Below the pieces are notes generated by a model, which was not told where the DNA came from, did no database searches, and worked only from the letters and a program-made list of their open reading frames with translations. From positions 7,452,501-7,516,500 of the forward strand of contig NC_063986.1 in NCBI RefSeq assembly GCF_932276165.1: DNA of 64,000 bases, read 5' to 3'. Both the position numbers and the translations under genes were made by a program. This DNA is from Plutella xylostella (Eukaryota; Arthropoda; Insecta; Lepidoptera; Plutellidae). Positions 59,170 through 64,000 of this stretch are shown here, one piece after another (position 1 is the stretch's first letter; each line of letters starts with the position of its first letter).

Positions 59170-62100
59170 CAGTTTAGAACTGAGAGTAGTTGAGTAAATG
59201 TGGTTTCCTCACCTGGACGTCATTAATTTGTTAATGGTCTCTGTCCAGTTTGTGTGTCTAATTTGTACACGAACAAGTTGTTAGTGTGCAACTGATAAGA
59301 CACCACAAAAATACTTGGCTTCTGATACGGAATGGGCAGGTGATAACGAACGACTTAGAATCCCAAAATTTCGGTAGCTAAAACTGTTGTCATGCCTGTT
59401 TAGATAAACTTGTCATTGTTCCTTACTGTATGACATCATAGGATTCCCGAGTAAGTTCAATGTATGTATAGAAAAAGAAATAAGGACGATTCAAGAGGTA
59501 TGTAGGTACTTTTATTGTGAAGGAAAAATATGTTATACGCAATGTGTATTTATTTAAACCAGGTCGCACCAAATATCGCAGATTGTTTTGTTGCTGTCGT
59601 TAAAAACAAATTAAACATAAGGATATCAATGTCAACGCCCTAGAAATGCCTTTTGTATTTTCCATTTATTACTTTAGTCACGTTTTATTGTTCTAGACTT
59701 CAAAGTTTATCTTTGTAAAGAAACAGTCAGCATACATAGCACGGGGGGTTTATAACAATTGTTCTTTATTTCCTTTTTATCGTCTTCGGTTGCCCGACCT
59801 TACTTAAATCACTCCAGATTCATTTTAGTGTCACTTTCTGACAAATGTTAAGTTAATTTTTTAATGACCTTCACAATTATGTTAACATGTTTAGCAATAG
59901 ACTTAAGTCACCTATAGATGAAGAAAACTATTGTGTCCTTCTTATTACATTAAGTATAATTTATGCTATTAGAATCGCACGCGTTGCATAGTTTTAATGG
60001 ATGCATGATGATATATTTTCATTATCTAGTGGGTGTTTCATAACTCAATTATGTCCAGTAGTGAGCGAGTATTAGCTGATAATGAAGATAACTGATTGAT
60101 TCCATCTTGTTGAATAAATAAGTTGTCAAAACTTACCTTGCACCGTTTTAGTTATTTAGCATAATATGGTAGTTCATTGCAGTATGAGTGTGAGATTCGG
60201 CAGTCAGCTGTTTGCTCGATGTCACCGTCTTTTGTTCCGCATCGTGATAGATGGCCGCGGCCCGTGACCGTGAGACGCGCCGGTAGGGTGGCCACGCTGT
60301 GCAAAGTTTTAAGTTGATACTATTGTATATTTTGTTTAAAAATATAATTATGCAAGCTGTAAATAATAATTATGTAAAGAAAATATCGGTTCGCCCAAAG
60401 AAATTATAAGGATAATATATATATTTTTTTAATGAAATATGTGTGTGTGTAGTTGTGTACACGTATAAGAGTAAGGAAAGTAAAGTATTTTAGGTTAGCT
60501 TAGGTCGGAATAGTTTAATATTATTTAAAATTAAGACATAAAAGAAAAAAAATACATTTAAATGTAGAAATACATACCTACACCTATGGATATTGGTTAT
60601 TTAACCAGGTTTTAATAATACAACATATTTATTAGCTCATACGATGCCTTACGTAAATCATATACACCCTACTGGGTTTGCTTGCGACTTTTATATGTAA
60701 TATGGATAATCACGTTTAATCACAATTCATATCCTTTTACATAAATTTTTGGTGTCTAATTATGAGTATTTTTTGGGGTACAAAAGACATCAACGCGTTG
60801 CCTAAAATCAATAAAACTTTCTTTTCTGAATTAATGTACGTTTTCTGTAATAACAGATGATTGAGTAAATTAGTGCAGGGTTTTGTTTTATATTGCCGAT
60901 ATGAATTTAAAGGCTACATACACTAAAAGTGAAGCGAGCAGCTGCAAGCCAGTAAGTATTAAATTAGATTAAAAATATTAAAATTCATAGACATTCTTTA
61001 TGCGCGTAATATCCACCGATTGTTCTGCTGAACCGTTACTCTAATAAATTTTACTGCTTGTGCACAAAAGAGGGCCCGAAGACCCCAGGCGCGTACGTCA
61101 AAGCGATGATATATTACAATTTGCTCAAAGGGACCCTTTTTTGTTCTCACCGTAATGGTTTTAGCTTAATCGACGCTGCGGAGAGGGACGCAGGTATGGT
61201 TGAGGGTGAGTTGGAAAGGGATGGATGTGGAAAGCGTGTGTTTTGAAGCTGGCAGAGGATGGTGATTCAGTCGGAGCTGGTGTCGGTTACTGAGTGTCAA
61301 CAGTAGCGTCTGCACTCGGCCCGAGCAAGCTGTAGTGATTGTGTCCTAGCGATGTGAGAGAAGATTGTGCTCTAGTGATTATACAATATTTTTGATACCA
61401 AGAAATCGGATAAATACAAAGTGAAAAAGTATAAATGAACAAGAAGTTATTCCGTGAAGCATGTGAATTAAAAAAATATATAAATATGAAAACAAACGAA
61501 TTGTGTTACAAAAACGTATAGTTACACATACTTACGAGGCTTTAGTTACTTTTGCAATGCCATCTTCAGATCAGTGCGGCCTAGGAGCGTACCATCTGCA
61601 AAACTGGAGTAGTAACATGGATTCAGGCGGAACTGAAACAGCCTGTAATAATGGAGTGTGGGAAGGCTGCTGAAATCATGAAAAATCCAACAGATGGCTC
61701 CACCAGCTGAAACATACAAGTAATGGAACTTTTTCAGGTTAGTAGATTATTTTGTTATTTAAATTATTTGAGTATTTTTGTTTACTAACAACTGTACCTT
61801 CTTGTATAGATAGTTAATACCTACCAATGGTGGAATGATCAATATCTATACCTAATAATTACCTACATGTATTTTGAAATAATGTAATGCTGAAAAGCGC
61901 CACCTATGATTTATTTCATTAGGCTCGTTATCAGAGTGCCCACTGCGTCCATCTCAACCTCTATGAAATAGGATGAGGGCTCACTAGCGCCGGGTTAAAG
62001 TTGTGGAGTAAAAGTTATGAACTTCCGAATTCGGTATGGTCTTTCTCGCATTATCTTTTCATCTCTGTAATGATAATAACAGACTGAATAAGTATAGTTG

Positions 62101-63330
62101 CCTTTTTACCCTAACATTTCGTATCCAATAATTAATTTGGTAAGTAGTAGGTACATTTCTGATCGAAAATGGTTCACTCGCTTGTGATTTGCAACTAAAG
62201 CTAATCCAATATCACTTTATAAATGGCTATAGGTTCGATTCTAAAACGCAGACTTCGATTAAAAAAGAATGTGCTGATTATTTCTATGTTTATGCTTTAA
62301 GCTATATATGAAGAGTCGGGCCACAGGGGATTGTATGATGTTATGAAACGTTACGCATGTTGATTAAAAAGAACGATATATTTTTGCTATAAAATGTTCG
62401 GCCATAAAACAGATACGATGTACCCTGTATCCCTTAGGATCCGTACATAATATTTCGATACTCGTTAAAAGTGCTTTAAAAACGCCTCAAGTAAGTAAGC
62501 GTTGAAAAGGGAAAAAAATATTACATTTGACAGACTACCGACATACATATATAATAATTAAGTATCCATACCTAGTACATTGAGATTTATATAGGTATAA
62601 TAATAACCATATTTTTTATTTATGTTTAGTATTCTTATGACTTGTAAATAAAGTATATGATGTCCATACTCCATAGTGTAGGTGCTTATATTTTTTATAA
62701 AAGATATATAATAGCCTATTCTTTGCTTCGTCGTCGTAGCATTTCGTAGTACTCACTGACAGAAGGAAACAATGAAAAACATTTTTTAAATCTTTTCTTT
62801 TTCATTCGTTTTATTTATTTTTCATTGTAATTTTGATGATATTTGTCACCTTGCCTTATACTGATTGTTATGATCAGTTATAGATTGCTATAATATTATG
62901 GTCATCGTCGTTCAAATATCATAAACATAATGCATAGATCACCATCTATAATATGTTTATAACATAAAGTTTTACTGAGTTCATCAAATTCTAGAAGTTG
63001 TTGTCGACAAAGTATGCCTAAGGTTAAGGACTGAAAACTAAAACATCGCGTGTGCATGTCACTTAACTCACTTTGCTTACTCAAAGATGATACGGCTCGT
63101 TTAGCTTCTATATCGAGCAGAAATTAGGTACCTAAAGCATATTTACTCTCGTAACCCTCACAACATTGAACTCTGTTCTCTTCCACAACCTCTAGCCCAT
63201 GTAAATAAGGTGCAGTTTCGCGGTTGTAGTGTTGAATTTTTAGTCGGGCGCAGTCATATGCATAACTCTAAAAGTTAATTTCCTAGTTCGTGAATGTTTC
63301 TGCGGGACCGCCCGGAGTGGAATTAATTCG
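59170..63330. other. Region upstream of zen, toward Deformed
   Basis: No coding homeobox exon. A GC-rich block with GATGGCCGCGG lies at about 60230-60290. I looked for the arms of mir-993, which lies near zen/Deformed in some insects, and did not see them. Regulatory DNA for zen is likely here. Confidence 0.45.
61557..61737 (+). other. Possible 5' exon of a plus-strand transcript
   Basis: A non-repetitive, less AT-rich stretch from about 61190 ends in CAG|GTTAGT at 61737, a good splice donor. It holds a 38-codon open frame (61557-61673) closed before the donor, so any coding would start in a later exon and this would be a 5' UTR with an upstream ORF. It could belong to Deformed or a non-coding RNA. 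Evidence is only the donor and composition. Confidence 0.2.
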
Positions 63331-63344
63331 GCGGTATATTTATA

Positions 63345-63420
63345 AGAAGTGGTATGCGGGCGGCGGCGGTGGCGGCGGCGGCGGCGGGAACTTGCAAATG
63401 GCGGAACTTTGCCGCCAAAT
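63345..63420. repeat. (GGC)n tract with inverted AAATGGCGG / GCCGCCAAAT
   Basis: A GGCGGCGGT run is followed by AAATGGCGGAACTTTGCCGCCAAAT, where the two GGCGG-containing ends are inverted relative to each other. ATGGC is the core of Pho/YY1 sites, so a regulatory role is conceivable. No other evidence. Confidence 0.35.
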
Positions 63421-63759
63421 GTCGCGCTGATTGCGACACATTCTCGCCTCGTGATGTATCGCGGCCGGGGAACTGTTGCGTTTCTTTCTTTTTCTTTCTT
63501 TACGTAGGTACTTAGGCTGTTTTTTAACGCGGGATGGTTCGCCATTTTCCCACGTCTTGCAAGCACATTTCACGCGTTACAATGAATACTTGTATAACGC
63601 GTGCGGCGGCGGCGCAATCCCGCGTGCGTGATAAATCCGCATGCTGTTAAATACAGCCTTAGATCAAAACCAGTTTTGAGGCACAGTCATCACATGTAAT
63701 TTTTAATGAAAACAATTGTATAAATATGAATGTAGTAGCGACATAGTTGTCAAAACGTG

Positions 63760-63935
63760 CAGTGGGCTGGTCATATCTGCCGAAGAACCGATAAACTTTG
63801 GGTTAGACGAGTTCTTGAGTGGAGTCCACAAACTGGCAAATGCATCGTGGAACGCCCTCCTGCCCGCTGGACCGACGACCTCAGGCGGGTAGCCGATAGT
63901 GACTGGATGAGGAAGGCCGAGGACCGTTCTATTTC
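63760..63935 (+). pseudogene. RTE-type LINE 3' fragment
   Basis: The plus strand encodes the C-terminal end of an RTE ORF: a WAGHI-like block, RVLEW, RPPARWTDDLRR-like and DW.RKAEDR blocks. It ends in a (TTTCTA)n microsatellite at about 63925-63955. A strongly 5'-truncated, old copy of the family seen at 35-37 kb. Confidence 0.65.
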
Positions 63936-64000
63936 TATTTCTATTTCTATTTTCTGTGGGGGTGTCAGTACCTGCACCTGGCTCTCTCGAATGGAACCTT

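Noticed and set aside
59170..64000. mir-993 hairpin near zen
   Set aside because: Neither arm of the known microRNA is visible in this stretch.

Overview
The window is nuclear DNA of a moth or butterfly. It is AT-rich, with spliced genes, non-LTR and Ty3/gypsy retrotransposons, and short mobile repeats of kinds common in Lepidoptera. Its genes are a Hox cluster segment that is specific to Lepidoptera: zerknullt (zen, the insect Hox3 gene) on the right, preceded by four fast-evolving Hox3-derived 'special homeobox' (Shx) genes. In Lepidoptera the Shx genes lie between proboscipedia (pb) and zen, so pb should lie beyond the left edge and Deformed beyond the right edge. Neither is inside the window.

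The left 39 kb carry no recognisable host gene. They hold, in order: a decayed RTE-type LINE flanked by 30-bp inverted words (1.86-5.17 kb); inverted-repeat elements (3.8, 6.9-7.8, 15.5, 37.2 kb); GC hairpin repeats (12-12.8 kb); a 399-bp hAT-type element with an 8-bp target duplication (13.06 kb); a 6.0-kb Ty3/gypsy element with apparently identical LTRs (17.96-23.97 kb); two foldback-like elements with 9-bp target duplications (24.3-25.4 and 31.5-32.3 kb); and an RTE LINE inserted by twin priming with a 10-bp target duplication (35.36-36.82 kb).

The right 25 kb hold the homeobox genes: Shx-1 (39389-40603, +), Shx-2 (45543-47044, +), Shx-3 (53233-47793, -), Shx-4 (54350-56582, +) and zen (59067-57092, -). 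All five splice models were built by hand and close in frame with GT-AG introns. Each encodes a full 60-residue homeodomain with Trp48, Phe49, Gln50, Asn51 and Arg53. Shx-1 and Shx-2 have two exons joined by a phase-0 intron. Shx-3, Shx-4 and zen have a phase-1 intron just before the homeodomain. Shx-3 and Shx-4 are head to head across about 1.1 kb. Shx-2/Shx-3 and Shx-4/zen are tail to tail. Known work on the family places zen and the Shx genes in extra-embryonic (serosa) specification, so the cluster probably works as one transcription-factor group in the egg and early embryo.

The most unusual content is a family of three foldback-like elements (24285-25409, 31505-32267, 41952-43239). They share a GC-rich core of about 100 bp. 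Their long arms are built from degenerate words of about 16 bp, direct in one arm and reverse-complemented in the other. The word differs from element to element, and each insertion has its own 9-bp target duplication. The third copy sits inside a hAT-like element and has itself been invaded twice, giving a four-level nest between Shx-1 and Shx-2.
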